Of a stretch of DNA of 64,000 bases, positions 28,189 through 37,755 are shown in pieces. Source of the DNA: Chloroflexota bacterium (GTDB lineage: Bacteria > Chloroflexota > Anaerolineae > B4-G1 > SLSP01); assembly GCA_019873645.1 (NCBI GenBank), contig JAIOAX010000008.1:1-64000 (forward strand), written 5' to 3'. The notes below the pieces were generated by a model, which did no database searches, had not been told where the DNA came from, and saw nothing but the letters and a program-made list of their open reading frames with translations. The position numbers and the translations under genes were made by a program. Each line of letters begins with the position of its first letter. Position 1 is the stretch's first letter.

Positions 28189-28429
28189 CGGTATCATTTA
28201 CGAAAAGCCTGTTCGTTCAAACCGATCATCAGGAACGGAGAGTTACACCACTGTCAATCAATTCGGCTGTTTGCAACTGCACGCACTCCCAATACTGCCC
28301 AATGGCATCATCCCCACCAAACGTCTTGCCTTTCTTCGAGAGGAGGTGATACGCTTCAGAAAACAATGAACTCTTTTTTAACCACGAATGTTTCTCATCA
28401 CTCGCTTTGTATCGAAAGGAAGGAGAGAA

Positions 28430-29821
28430 ATGTCTATCAAGAAGCTGGTTTTGACCTTTTTTGCCCTTGGGCTGATGACCGGTTTGTTGGCGGCGTGCGC
28501 CGGCTCGCCGGCTACACCACAAGTCATTGAGGTCACGAAGATTGTGGCCGGAACCCCGGTCACAGAACAGATCGTGGTGACCGCCACCCCCAAGCCGACA
28601 GAAAGCCCCTATGATGAAAATGCCCCTATCACCATCTGGATTGATGCAGACCGCCAGCCCGCCTTTGACGCTTATGTCGCGGCGCATCCCGATAAAGCCA
28701 AGCTCCTCAAAGCGGTGACTGTGGACCGTGAGCAGTTCCCGGCGAAAGTCCTGCTGTTCAATAATACCAACCAGGGCTGGCCGGATGTGGTCTTTGCGGA
28801 ACCGCGACTGGTGGGGCGGGTGGCCGATGACGCGCACCACTTCCCGCTTGATCTGAGGCCGTGGGTCCCTGCGGATGTGCTCAGCGGTTATACGGGGATG
28901 GATGGCTGTACCTTTGGCGACAAGATCTTTTGCCTGCGCTACGACCTCGCCATGTTCGTGTTGTACTACAACAAACCGCTTATGGACGAGTTCGGCTACA
29001 CTGTGCCCACAACCTGGGAAGAGTATCAGGCGCTCAGTGACAAAGTCGCTGCGGAACATCCCGGCTATTATTTGGGAACTTGGGGCGATGGCTGGACGTT
29101 CATCAGCTATTTTGATGCGAGCGGCTGCCCTTCCCATGAGCTAGTCAATGACTCCGAGATCAAGATTGATGTGACAGACCCCCGCTGCATACGCGCCGCG
29201 AAACTGGTTGACCACATGCTGGACAACGGTACAATGTTCAACACGGATTATTTCAGTGCAGAATTCGCCGCGGTCGTCTCGGGTAACAAGTTGTTGGCGA
29301 TGCCGGGGCCGGCCTGGATGTTCGGCGTCTTCGGCGGTAATGAAAATAGCTCCTGGTATAAGACCTCTGAACACCAACTCGGGGTTGCTGCACCGCTTAA
29401 GTGGAAAGATGATGCAAAGGCGATGACTCCGGCTATGGGAGGTGCCGCCTGGACCGTCTCAAACCATACGAAGAACCCCAAGCTGGCTGTGGACTTCATC
29501 GTGTGGGTCACCACCGACCCGGGTTTCTGGAAGGGCACCACCAATTTCCCGGCGTACAAGCCCATTCAGGGTCTGTGGCAGGAGGCCGTGTCGAGCAACC
29601 CGCTCTTTGCCAACGATCCTTTCCCCATCTACCAGGAAGCAGCCACCCTGATCACGCCGCTGGACAAGTGGCCGCGGTTTGACCTCATCGGGCCATTGAG
29701 TGAGGCCGTGAAGACGGGGTTGCAAGAGAAGAGATCGGTTCAGTCAATTCTGCCTGATGTGGCGGACAAGCTGGCCCCGCTGGCGGAAGCTCAGGGGTAC
29801 CAGGTTGATGTAACCAAATAG
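28430..29821 (+). CDS. Sugar ABC transporter substrate-binding lipoprotein
   Basis: 463 residues from ATG 28430 with AAGGAGAG upstream. Signal peptide with lipobox LAAC (Cys about residue 23), then a Thr/Val-rich linker (PQVIEVTKIVAGTPV). The body is a family-1 (MalE-type) solute-binding fold: PITIWIDADRQPAFDAY, FGYTVPTTWEEYQALSDKVA, AMTPAMGGAAWTVSNHTKNP. It captures an oligosaccharide outside the membrane for the two permeases downstream. First gene of the LacI-controlled operon. A strong hairpin (29881-29916) separates it from the permeases, as often seen after highly expressed binding-protein genes. Confidence 0.93.
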   Translation: MSIKKLVLTFFALGLMTGLLAACAGSPATPQVIEVTKIVAGTPVTEQIVVTATPKPTESPYDENAPITIWIDADRQPAFDAYVAAHPDKAKLLKAVTVDREQFPAKVLLFNNTNQGWPDVVFAEPRLVGRVADDAHHFPLDLRPWVPADVLSGYTGMDGCTFGDKIFCLRYDLAMFVLYYNKPLMDEFGYTVPTTWEEYQALSDKVAAEHPGYYLGTWGDGWTFISYFDASGCPSHELVNDSEIKIDVTDPRCIRAAKLVDHMLDNGTMFNTDYFSAEFAAVVSGNKLLAMPGPAWMFGVFGGNENSSWYKTSEHQLGVAAPLKWKDDAKAMTPAMGGAAWTVSNHTKNPKLAVDFIVWVTTDPGFWKGTTNFPAYKPIQGLWQEAVSSNPLFANDPFPIYQEAATLITPLDKWPRFDLIGPLSEAVKTGLQEKRSVQSILPDVADKLAPLAEAQGYQVDVTK

Positions 29822-29880
29822 TCGTCTATTGGCGAAAGGGCGATCGTCGCTAGACTCTCTCAGGCACAAGTGAAGGCGGG

Positions 29881-29916
29881 GCGCATTTCGGATTAGGAAT
29901 GTTTACCGAAATGCGC
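29881..29916 (+). other. Intercistronic stem-loop
   Basis: An 11-bp perfect stem, GCGCATTTCGG with CCGAAATGCGC, and a 14-nt loop. There is no T-run, so it is likely an mRNA-stabilising or attenuating hairpin between the binding-protein and permease genes rather than a full terminator. Confidence 0.6.
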
Positions 29917-29964
29917 TCTGCCCTCCACCTTCTTTCTAAAAAATGCCGTTCAAAGGAGGTTTCC

Positions 29965-30912
29965 TTGAGCAATCCAACGAAGTCTCTCCCTCTGAACAAG
30001 CCCCGTTTCTCAGGTTCTTCCCGCCGGCAGCGGCAGTTGACGGCCTATCTGTTTGCATTGCCGTATATCCTGGTCATGGTGGCCTTTGGCCTTGCGCCGG
30101 GTCTCTATGCCCTCCTGGTCAGTTTTGCTGATTTCAGCCTCGGTGTGCCGAAGTATTTTGCCGCCGGGTTTCGTAACTATCTGGCTGTTTTCAAGGATTA
30201 TCGCTTCACTTTTGTTTTGGGCAACATTGGCAAGTTTTTGGTGATCTCGGTGCCGCTCGGAATCGCCATGGTCGTCATACTGGCCATCTTGTTGCAAATG
30301 CGCCCCAGCAGGTTGACAACGGCCTTACGCACCCTCTATTTCGTAGCCGGCGCAGTGACGGGTCCTGTGTTGGTCTTGGTTGCCATTTTTATGCTGGATC
30401 CCAGTATCAGTCCCTTTCAGGCCCTGCTGAAGGGCATGGGCTTCCAATTGACCAATGACGTGATCTATGCCGGCAGTTTACCCGTCATCTTCACCCTCGT
30501 TGGCTTTTTCTCCGGCGCGGGCCTGTGGATAGCGATCCAATACGGCGCATTGGAAGGCATTTCAACAGAAGTGTTAGAGGCCGCTACCGTTGACGGGTGC
30601 AATGCCTGGCAAAAAGCCCTGCTTATCAAACTTCCGATCATCCGCCCCTATATCATTTATCAGTTTATCCTTATTTTCGCGGGGAATGTGCAATTATTCG
30701 TCGAGCCGCAGATTTTAGGCGGCGGCAACAACCTCGGCGTGGGTGGCAATGTGCCGACGGTCTGGTCGCCGAACCAATTAGCCTACAATTTCGCTTTTGA
30801 GATGGGGAATTTTGGCGCCGCTTCTGCGCTTTCACTGATCATGCTGGCGGTTGGATTGGGCGCCGCCTACCTGGTCATTCGCTGGACCGGCTTTTTCAAT
30901 ATCGAGAATTAA
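29965..30912 (+). CDS. Sugar ABC transporter permease (MalF/UgpA-type)
   Basis: 315 residues from TTG 29965, set by AAAGGAGG five bases upstream; the earlier in-frame ATG at 29899 lies inside the intercistronic hairpin. About six membrane helices. The EAA loop that docks the ATPase is LEAATVDGCNAWQKALLIKL. It pairs with the permease at 31047. No ATPase gene is present in this operon, so a shared MsmK-type ATPase elsewhere would be needed. Confidence 0.92.
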   Translation: MSNPTKSLPLNKPRFSGSSRRQRQLTAYLFALPYILVMVAFGLAPGLYALLVSFADFSLGVPKYFAAGFRNYLAVFKDYRFTFVLGNIGKFLVISVPLGIAMVVILAILLQMRPSRLTTALRTLYFVAGAVTGPVLVLVAIFMLDPSISPFQALLKGMGFQLTNDVIYAGSLPVIFTLVGFFSGAGLWIAIQYGALEGISTEVLEAATVDGCNAWQKALLIKLPIIRPYIIYQFILIFAGNVQLFVEPQILGGGNNLGVGGNVPTVWSPNQLAYNFAFEMGNFGAASALSLIMLAVGLGAAYLVIRWTGFFNIEN

Positions 30913-30956
30913 GGGGTGTAACCGAACCTGCAGTGCAACCCCGATAATGAAAATTT

Positions 30957-31034
30957 CACCGCGGAGCACGCGGAGAGTGCAGAGATTTTTTATTTTTTCT
31001 TTGTGAACTCTGTGTTCTCTGTGGCTATTTGCAG
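30957..31034 (+). repeat. Upstream imperfect inverted repeat with the 33-bp repeat, copy 2
   Basis: CACCGCGGAGCACGCGGAG on the left is roughly complementary to CTCTGTGTTCTCTGTGG on the right. Bases 31002-31034 are identical to 17369-17401. It runs directly into the permease ribosome-binding site. Confidence 0.7.
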
Positions 31035-31046
31035 AGGAGCGTGAAC

Positions 31047-32009
31047 ATGGCTAAAATGGATACCCTACGCATAGATGAACGTCCGGTTCTCCGGCAAAGG
31101 TGGGGGCGTCTTTGGATGAAAACCGTCGGCGACATGGGAATTTTGGGGTTTGGCCTGCGCTGGGCGGTGTTGTTGCTGTTCGCGGTCTATTTCTTTGTTC
31201 CCATACTCTGGCTTGTGTTGGCGACTTCCAAAAGCGCGCCGCAGCTTCTTGAAATGAAACCGCTGGCCTTTGGCTCATTCCAGCGTATTCAGGAAGCATG
31301 GCAGAGAATTATAGCGTATCAGAAAGGCGAAGTGTTAGTATGGGGGATCAATTCGGTCCGCTATGCGCTATGGGCACTTGTGTTGTCCCTGTCCATTAGC
31401 ATTCCCGCCGGTTACATCCTGGCTGTCGCGCGCTTTCCCGGTCGCCGCCTGTTGCTTTGGTTGACATTGATCACCATGTTGCTGCCACCCTCGGCTATGG
31501 TATTGCCCATGTTTATGGAGCTGAACCTGTTCCATTTGATCAACACCCAATGGGCCGTCATTCTGCCGTCGGCCTTTTTCCCTTTCGGCACATACTTGAC
31601 CTATATCTATTACGCCTCCAGCCTCCCGTCAGAACTGCTTGATGCGGCGCGCGTAGACGGTTGTTCTGAAGCGCAACTGTTCTGGCACGTTGCCTTGCCG
31701 CTCGCCACCCCGGTGCTGGGTTTGCTGGCTTTCATCAATTTCACCACGAATTGGAACAATTTCTTCGGTCCCTATGTCTTCTTGAATGACGACAGGCTTT
31801 TCAACCTGCCCGTCGGCATTCAGCAATTTGTCGCGGCCACCTCGGCCCTCCGCCCCGGATTCAATCCCAGCCCCGGCGTCATGGTCGGCTATCAACAGGC
31901 TGAAGCAGCCTTGTTCGGTCTCATCATGGTCATCCCTGTGGCCATTGTATTTTTGATTGCTCAACGCTATGTCATCGGGGGAGCCTTTACGGGTTCTGTT
32001 AAAGGCTAA
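31047..32009 (+). CDS. Sugar ABC transporter permease (MalG-type)
   Basis: 320 residues from ATG 31047, with GAGGAG 7 bases upstream. Six predicted membrane helices. The EAA motif is LLDAARVDGCSEAQLFWHVA. It is the second channel subunit with the permease at 29965. It carries a longer N-terminal cytoplasmic tail (about 35 residues) than most relatives. Confidence 0.92.
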   Translation: MAKMDTLRIDERPVLRQRWGRLWMKTVGDMGILGFGLRWAVLLLFAVYFFVPILWLVLATSKSAPQLLEMKPLAFGSFQRIQEAWQRIIAYQKGEVLVWGINSVRYALWALVLSLSISIPAGYILAVARFPGRRLLLWLTLITMLLPPSAMVLPMFMELNLFHLINTQWAVILPSAFFPFGTYLTYIYYASSLPSELLDAARVDGCSEAQLFWHVALPLATPVLGLLAFINFTTNWNNFFGPYVFLNDDRLFNLPVGIQQFVAATSALRPGFNPSPGVMVGYQQAEAALFGLIMVIPVAIVFLIAQRYVIGGAFTGSVKG

Positions 32010-32134
32010 GGCGGTCACAGGTTATTATATGGTAGGCGTTACGCACTTCGCCATTTTCTGACAGGGATTAACAGGATTTTCAGGATTAAAGAAGGCTTTG
32101 CAGGAACTATTTCATCCTTATTTGAGGGCCCTCC

Positions 32135-34405
32135 ATGAAACAGACCAATGACTTCTTGTTTGACATGTTGGATTTCGATGCGCCGGAAGCGGCCGATGAC
32201 ATCCTCTGGCGAGCTTGCCGTCCGGCCGGCATCCGTTGCGCGCCAAACGGCGACATTCTGCTGACGGTCCCTTTCCAGGCACAGAAAAAAGGGGTGACTG
32301 TCGAAGCCGATTCGGGAGTTGCCCGAAAGGCGTACCGGCTACGGGTACGGGCTTATGGCGATAGCATCATCCGCCTGTCCATCGCTTTTGCCGGCCCCAT
32401 ACCCGATGATGACAGCCCTATGCTAGAGATGCACGATTCGCTTATGGTCGAAGCCTTGTCGGTGCACACAACGGACAGCGGCTGGGAAATCCGAGATAGC
32501 CACGACAGATTGCGAATGAGGGTCAATTTAGCCGATCCGCCGATCAAAATGTGGAGCGATCTGCAACCTCCACCCGCTGAAACGCTGGACCTCGAACTGT
32601 TCCCCGACGGGAAAACCAGCGTCCCCTTGATGGCCTACGATCAATTCTTCCCGCAAAAACACGATTCTATGGCGCTGGCCTTTGTTGAGCGGGCGGGCGT
32701 TCCGCATCGAGCGCTCTTTTCCTTTCACGCCCAACCCAACGAGAAGTTCACGGGAACCGGCGAGCGTTTTGCCCGGCTGGACCTCGCCGGGCGCACGTTG
32801 ATCCTGGAAAACACCGATGCGCTCGGCGTCAATAACCGCCGCGCCTACAAAAATATCCCTTTTTACCTGACCAGCCGTCCGTATGGGTTATTCATCCATT
32901 CTTCGGCCCACATGCGGCTTTCGCTCGCCGATATTTCCACGCGGGCGGCCCAGGGGTTGGTGGAAGAACCGGGACTGGATCTCTTCATCATCGGCGGCGG
33001 CACGGTTGAACAGGTGCTCTACAACTATCGCCGTTTGACCGGCTTCCCCCAGGATGTGCCGCTGTGGAGCTACGGCGTCTGGATGTCGCGGATGACGTAC
33101 TTCTCCGCAGAAGAAGTGCGCACCGTAGCCCGAAAACTGCGGGAAGGCGACTTCCCGTGCGATGTGCTGCATCTCGATACGGGCTGGTTTGCCAAAGATT
33201 GGGTGTGTGAGTGGGAATTCAGTCGGGAGCGTTTCCCCGATCCCGAAGCGTTCATCAAAGCCCTGCGGGAAGATGGCTACCGCATTACCCTGTGGCAAAT
33301 GCCGAATTTAGGGCCGGGCAACAAGCTGTTCGATATGGCGGTTGAAAAAGGCTACGTCGCGCCCCATTTCGTCCCAAGCGGCAAAGCCGGTTCCGATTTT
33401 TCCGTCCAGATGGGAGATGGGAGAATTGATTTTTCCAATCCCGAAGCGGTCGAATGGTATCAAGGGTTGCTGGAACGCCTGCTGCGCATGGGCGTAGCGG
33501 CCATCAAAACCGACTTTGGCGAGGAGGTGCATTTCGACGCCCAATATCGGATGCCCGCAGCCAAACTGCACAACCTTTACGCGCTGCTGTATCAACGCGC
33601 AGCCTACGAAATCACCAGGAAAACGACCGGCGCGGGCCTGATATGGGCGCGGTCCAGTTGGGCCGGCAGTCAGCGCTATCCGCTTCACTGGGGTGGAGAC
33701 AGTGCCTGCACCTGGGATGGTCTGGCCGGCTCCCTGCGTGGCGGCCTGCACCTGGGGTTATCCGGCTTTGCTTTTTGGAGCCACGATGTCCCCGGTTTTT
33801 ACGGCGTGCCCAACTTTATGAACAGTTGGCCCGCCGATGACCTGTATGTCCGCTGGACGCAATTTGGCGTCTTTACCTCCCACCTCCGCTATCACGGCGC
33901 CTCGCCCCGCGAACCTTATGCATACCCCGCCATAGCCGACATTGTCCGGCAATGGTGGAAGCTGCGTTACGTGCTGATTCCATACCTGGTAGAACAAGGA
34001 CGCCACGTCATCGAAACCGGTTTGCCGCTGCTGCGCGCCTTGATCTTTCACCACGAAGACGATCCCACATGCTGGCACATAGATGACCAGTACTACTTTG
34101 GCGATGCCTTTCTGGTAGCCCCGATTATCAACAGCGCAGGGGTGCGCGATGTGTATCTACCGGCAGGCACGTGGGTTGATTTCTGGACGGGCGAGCGGTT
34201 GGAAGGGAGTCGCTGGCTGAAGCACATCGCCATGCCGCTGGAGCGTATGCCCGTCTATGTGAAATACGGCGCACAGGTGCCCGTCTATCCGCATCCTGTT
34301 CAATGCACCGATGAGATGGATCTGGCCCAAAGCGTGACCTTGACCTTCGATGACACTTACCGGGGAATAGCGAACTCCATCTTGGGGGAGCTGGTTGCAT
34401 TGTGA
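32135..34405 (+). CDS. GH31 alpha-xylosidase (YicI-like)
   Basis: 756 residues. The nucleophile Asp lies in AAIKTDFGEEV (about residue 460); KTDFGE is the form typical of YicI alpha-xylosidases, whereas alpha-glucosidases use WNDMNEP. The acid/base Asp is in PLHWGGDSACTW (about residue 522), followed by LRGGLHLGLSGFAFWSHDVP. There is no signal peptide, so it acts in the cytosol on imported isoprimeverose or xyloglucan oligosaccharides. It is the last gene of the LacI-controlled ABC operon. The preceding 125-bp gap contains a GGGATTAACAGGATTTTCAG phrase-type repeat. Confidence 0.92.
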   Translation: MKQTNDFLFDMLDFDAPEAADDILWRACRPAGIRCAPNGDILLTVPFQAQKKGVTVEADSGVARKAYRLRVRAYGDSIIRLSIAFAGPIPDDDSPMLEMHDSLMVEALSVHTTDSGWEIRDSHDRLRMRVNLADPPIKMWSDLQPPPAETLDLELFPDGKTSVPLMAYDQFFPQKHDSMALAFVERAGVPHRALFSFHAQPNEKFTGTGERFARLDLAGRTLILENTDALGVNNRRAYKNIPFYLTSRPYGLFIHSSAHMRLSLADISTRAAQGLVEEPGLDLFIIGGGTVEQVLYNYRRLTGFPQDVPLWSYGVWMSRMTYFSAEEVRTVARKLREGDFPCDVLHLDTGWFAKDWVCEWEFSRERFPDPEAFIKALREDGYRITLWQMPNLGPGNKLFDMAVEKGYVAPHFVPSGKAGSDFSVQMGDGRIDFSNPEAVEWYQGLLERLLRMGVAAIKTDFGEEVHFDAQYRMPAAKLHNLYALLYQRAAYEITRKTTGAGLIWARSSWAGSQRYPLHWGGDSACTWDGLAGSLRGGLHLGLSGFAFWSHDVPGFYGVPNFMNSWPADDLYVRWTQFGVFTSHLRYHGASPREPYAYPAIADIVRQWWKLRYVLIPYLVEQGRHVIETGLPLLRALIFHHEDDPTCWHIDDQYYFGDAFLVAPIINSAGVRDVYLPAGTWVDFWTGERLEGSRWLKHIAMPLERMPVYVKYGAQVPVYPHPVQCTDEMDLAQSVTLTFDDTYRGIANSILGELVAL

Positions 34406-34508
34406 TACCAACGCAGCTAAGTAAAAGCAGACTAACGGTAAGGGGCAGCGGCGCGGCTGTATTGAACTTAAAAGGTGTCGTGGGCAAGCAATGGTGGGCG
34501 GCGACGTT

Positions 34509-34688
34509 TTAGGTGGCCGCCCTTTGCCCTATGGAAACCCAATATTCAGTATAAACCGAACGTTGCGCTTTAGCCCGATGGGCCGCCGCGATCAGTTCCC
34601 GTTCAGTATATTCAAAGGTTGTCGGACGCCATTCTCTGGCTTGCCGATGCTCACCACACATTGGTATAGGTTTTGAATTATTCATCAT
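34509..34688 (-). CDS. Small hypothetical protein
   Basis: 59 residues from ATG 34688 (or 58 from the adjacent ATG). The sequence KPIPMCGEHRQAREWRPTTF then EYTERELIAAAHRAKAQRSV looks like real protein rather than shadow, and the start of it resembles small Cys-containing proteins with a REWRPTTFEYTE segment. Only one Cys remains and no good ribosome-binding site is seen, so it may be a worn or truncated gene. The rest of 34406-34808 holds nothing else I can name. Confidence 0.35.
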   Translation of the reverse strand: MMNNSKPIPMCGEHRQAREWRPTTFEYTERELIAAAHRAKAQRSVYTEYWVSIGQRAAT

Positions 34689-34808
34689 TCTGTCACTTTC
34701 TTTTACGGCGGCGCAACGGGGGATTTTCCCATTGACTGGCGTTTCCCCCATTTTGTGCCGGATCAGCCCTTTGTCAAGCGATTTCTGTTGGATTTTCCAA
34801 AAAACCTC

Positions 34809-34837
34809 TTGACATTTACGGATTTTTGTTGTAATAT
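34809..34837 (+). promoter_or_regulatory. Promoter of the second LacI gene
   Basis: TTGACA (34809-34814), 17-bp spacer, TAATAT (34832-34837). Operator sequence overlaps and follows the -10 box. Confidence 0.75.
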
Positions 34838-34868
34838 GGTAAGCGTACCAGGAAAACGATACCATATC
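34837..34868. promoter_or_regulatory. LacI-type operators at the regulator's own promoter
   Basis: TGGTA-AGCG-TACCA (34837-34850) is a palindrome with a 4-bp centre, and a half-site CGATACCATATC follows at 34857-34868. Both match the perfect site at 36021-36040. The position after the -10 box implies autorepression. Confidence 0.7.
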
Positions 34869-34888
34869 CCGACGCTGTTATCTGATCC

Positions 34889-35908
34889 ATGGTCACCATA
34901 CGCGATGTAGCGAAACACGCAGGCGTTGCCCCCATTACCGTTTCTCGCGTGATCAACAACTCTGGTTACGTGAACGAGAAGACGCGCGCGCGTGTGGAAG
35001 CGGCGATTGCCGACCTGGGATATGTGCCTAACGTGTTGGCCCGCAGTTTGCGCTCCCGGCGCACCGGCACGTTGGGGCTGATCCTGACCGATATCTCCAA
35101 CCCTTTCTGGACTACGGTCGCGCGCGGGGTAGAGGATGCCGCCAGCGATGCGGGTTTCAACGTGATCCTGTGCAACACCGACGAGTCGGAGGCTGAGCAA
35201 GACAAGTATCTGCATGTGCTCATGCAGAAGCAGGTGGACGGGGTGCTGTTGGTGCCGGCGCGCAGTGCGGTTGAACCGATTAAGTTTATCCAGAGTCAAA
35301 ATACGTGCGTGGTGGTGCTGGACCGCCGCATTTCCAATTCCCAAGCTGATGTGGTGCGCTGTGACTCCGAAGGTGGCGCCTATCAACTGACGCGCCTGCT
35401 CTTGTCTTTGGGACACCGTCGGATTGCCATGTTGAGTGGCCCTCAAGGAGTTTCCACGGCTGAGGATCGCGTGGCCGGCTTCCGGCGCGCGCTGGCGGAA
35501 GCCGGCGTGGATGCTGCGGCAGCGCCGGTTTACTATGGTAAATTCTCACTGGAAAGCGGGTATGCTCTGACGGTGCAGGCACTGTCAGAGACACCGCGTC
35601 CCAGCGCTCTGTTCGCCGGCAACAACTTTATCGCCATCGGCGCTTTGCGGGCTTTGCGGGATGCCGGCCTGCGTGTGCCGGAGGACCTGGCTCTGGTGGG
35701 GTTCGACGACCTGCCCACCGACCTGGTCGTGGATCCGTTTCTTACGGTTGCCGCTCAGCCCGCCTACGAAATGGGGCGGCAAGCCACCGAGTTGTTGCTG
35801 GCGCGGTTGTCTGGAGAGGCGCCGGCAGCCTATCAGGAAATCGTTTTGCCCACTGCGATCGTTGTCCGGGAATCAAGCGGGCCGGTTCTGGAACGGCGGG
35901 ACGATTAG
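34889..35908 (+). CDS. LacI-family transcriptional regulator (of the RbsABC-type operon)
   Basis: 339 residues. Helix-turn-helix TIRDVAKHAGVAPITVSRVI, then SGYVNEKTRARVEAAIADLG. The hinge leads into a sugar-binding core with LGLILTDISNPFWTTVARG, LLSLGHRRIAMLSGP and ALVGFDDLPTDLVVDPFLT. It should bind a small sugar and release the TATGGTA-TACCATA operators in front of itself and of the ABC operon. No clear ribosome-binding site precedes ATG 34889. Confidence 0.94.
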   Translation: MVTIRDVAKHAGVAPITVSRVINNSGYVNEKTRARVEAAIADLGYVPNVLARSLRSRRTGTLGLILTDISNPFWTTVARGVEDAASDAGFNVILCNTDESEAEQDKYLHVLMQKQVDGVLLVPARSAVEPIKFIQSQNTCVVVLDRRISNSQADVVRCDSEGGAYQLTRLLLSLGHRRIAMLSGPQGVSTAEDRVAGFRRALAEAGVDAAAAPVYYGKFSLESGYALTVQALSETPRPSALFAGNNFIAIGALRALRDAGLRVPEDLALVGFDDLPTDLVVDPFLTVAAQPAYEMGRQATELLLARLSGEAPAAYQEIVLPTAIVVRESSGPVLERRDD

Positions 35909-35955
35909 CGGGCAATCCATGCAGCGTTTTTGGAGCCGTTTTTCTTTTAGCTTTA

Positions 35956-36040
35956 TATGATAACGATACCATTAGAATCTCTGAATGTTAATCGCGCTGT
36001 GGTGTTCTTCTTTTAACTCGATATGGTAACGATACCATAT
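35956..36040. promoter_or_regulatory. Paired LacI-type operators before the RbsABC-type operon
   Basis: Site 1 is TATGATAACGATACCATTA (35956-35974). Site 2, at 36021-36040, is a perfect palindrome ATATGGTA-ACGA-TACCATAT. Their centres are about 65 bp apart, near six helical turns, so looping or cooperative binding is possible. They match the sites at 34837-34868. Confidence 0.78.
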
Positions 36041-36093
36041 AAGGATTGCACAGGGAGCTATGCCACAATGTCATTGTATTGGAGTCTGTACCC

Positions 36094-37620
36094 ATGGAAA
36101 TAAAAAGCGCAGCACCCACGCAAGAGATCATTCTGGAGGTCGAGAATGTTTCCAAGAGCTTCCCGGGCGTAAAGGCACTGGATAGCGTCTCATTTAACCT
36201 GCGGAAGGGTGAAGTACACGCCTTGGTGGGTGAAAATGGCGCCGGCAAGTCAACGCTCATGAAAATCTTGAGCGGGGTCTACCAACCTGATGAGGGGGTG
36301 ATCCGGTATAAGGGGAAACCGGTTTCTTTCAGCGATGTAACCCAGTCCCGTGAAGCCGGCATCGCGATTATCTACCAGGAACTCAATCTGATTCCGCATC
36401 TATCGGTGGCGGCCAACATCTTTATCGGCCGGGAGCCGCTGACCCGCTTCGGGACACTCGACGAGAAAAAGATGAACGCCGATGCCGTGGCCACGCTTGC
36501 CCGGCTCAACGTTTCTCTGGATCCGACGATCAAACTGAACCAGCTCCCCGTCTCCAAACAGCAGATGGTGGAGATCGCCAAAGCTATTTCTTTTGACTCG
36601 GAAGTGCTCATCATGGATGAGCCGACGAGCGCGTTGACGGAAGCTGAGATCAACGAACTCTTCAGGATCATCCATGCGCTGCGCAATCAAGGCGTCGCTA
36701 TCATCTACATTTCGCATCGCCTCGACGAACTGAAGCACATCGTAGACCGCATCTCCATTTTGCGCGATGGACGCCTGGTCAGCACCGACGATTACGCCAG
36801 TATCGGCATGGGCGAAATCGTGAACCGCATGGTGGGCCGCAAACTTGAGAACAAATTCCCCCCGAAGCAAAACGTCCCGACGACGGAGAAGATCCTCGAA
36901 GTGCGCCATATCGTGCGCACAGGTATCCTCCACGACATCTCCTTTGACCTCTATCGCGGGGAAATCCTCGGCATCGCCGGCCTTATGGGCGCGGGGCGCT
37001 CGGAGCTGGGGCGGGCGATCTTTGGGGCGGACCCGATTGATGGGGGCGAGGTGCTCATGAACGGTCACAAGCTGGCGCTCCATTCACCTGCTGACGCTAT
37101 CAAAGCCGGGATTGCCTATCTCTCGGAAAACCGTAAAGAGGAAGGATTGGCGGTGAAAATGACGCTCGCCGAGAATGTCACGATGGCAAATGTAGTGGAG
37201 ATTTGCCGGCGTTTCGGCGTGCTCTCACGCAGTCAAGAGATTGAGGTTACGCAGCGATATGTCAAGAGCCTCAATATTCGCACGCCCAGCCTTACCCAGA
37301 TTGTGAACAATCTCTCTGGAGGCAACCAGCAAAAAGTAGTCGTCGCCAAGTGGCTGTTCTGCGATTCAAAGATCCTGATCTTCGACGAACCGACGCGGGG
37401 TATAGATGTCGGGACCAAGTACGCGATCTATGAACTAATCGGCGCCCTGGCGCGTGAAGGCAGGGGTGTCATTATGATCTCCTCCGATCTGCCGGAGATT
37501 CTCGGTTTGACGGATCGCGTGCTGGTGCTCCACGAGGGGCGGCTCGCGGCAACGCTCACCACCGCCCAAACGACACAGGAAGAGATCCTCAACTACGCGG
37601 CGGGAATCGCCTGGGCTTGA
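36094..37620 (+). CDS. Sugar ABC transporter ATP-binding protein (RbsA/MglA-type)
   Basis: 508 residues with two ABC domains. Domain 1 has Walker A GENGAGKST (residues 46-54) and Walker B VLIMDEPTSAL. Domain 2 has a degenerate P-loop GLMGAGRSE, LSGGNQQKVVVAKWL and LIFDEPTRGIDVG. The degenerate second P-loop is normal for RbsA/MglA proteins. ATG 36094 with GGAG nine bases upstream is preferred over TTG 36046, which would put translation across the operator region. It energises the permease at 37794. Confidence 0.94.
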   Translation: MEIKSAAPTQEIILEVENVSKSFPGVKALDSVSFNLRKGEVHALVGENGAGKSTLMKILSGVYQPDEGVIRYKGKPVSFSDVTQSREAGIAIIYQELNLIPHLSVAANIFIGREPLTRFGTLDEKKMNADAVATLARLNVSLDPTIKLNQLPVSKQQMVEIAKAISFDSEVLIMDEPTSALTEAEINELFRIIHALRNQGVAIIYISHRLDELKHIVDRISILRDGRLVSTDDYASIGMGEIVNRMVGRKLENKFPPKQNVPTTEKILEVRHIVRTGILHDISFDLYRGEILGIAGLMGAGRSELGRAIFGADPIDGGEVLMNGHKLALHSPADAIKAGIAYLSENRKEEGLAVKMTLAENVTMANVVEICRRFGVLSRSQEIEVTQRYVKSLNIRTPSLTQIVNNLSGGNQQKVVVAKWLFCDSKILIFDEPTRGIDVGTKYAIYELIGALAREGRGVIMISSDLPEILGLTDRVLVLHEGRLAATLTTAQTTQEEILNYAAGIAWA

Positions 37621-37664
37621 AGAGTCCTTATGGGCAAGCCATGCCAACGAGGGTGAAAATTCTG

Positions 37665-37732
37665 ACCGCGAATCACGCAAATTCTCGCTAATTTTTTAAG
37701 AAAGATTCGCGGAGATTAGCGAGATTAGCGGT
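37665..37732. repeat. Imperfect inverted repeat upstream of the permease
   Basis: ACCGCGAATCACGC on the left is answered by GAGATTAGCGGT on the right, with similar GATTCGCGGAG inside. It belongs to the same style of upstream element as 51149-51216 and ends just before GGAGGAGG. Confidence 0.6.
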
Positions 37733-37755
37733 TTATTTTTGGAGGAGGTACACGT

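Noticed and set aside
28338..28348. GAGGAGGTGAT, a perfect anti-Shine-Dalgarno match, as the start of a leader peptide
   Set aside because: No ATG, GTG or TTG lies at a workable distance. The next ATG (28367) opens only the shadow frame that overlaps the binding-protein gene.
28206..28429. Riboswitch in the long leader of the ABC-GH31 operon
   Set aside because: No known aptamer motif or terminator-antiterminator pair was seen; control by the LacI operator explains the region.
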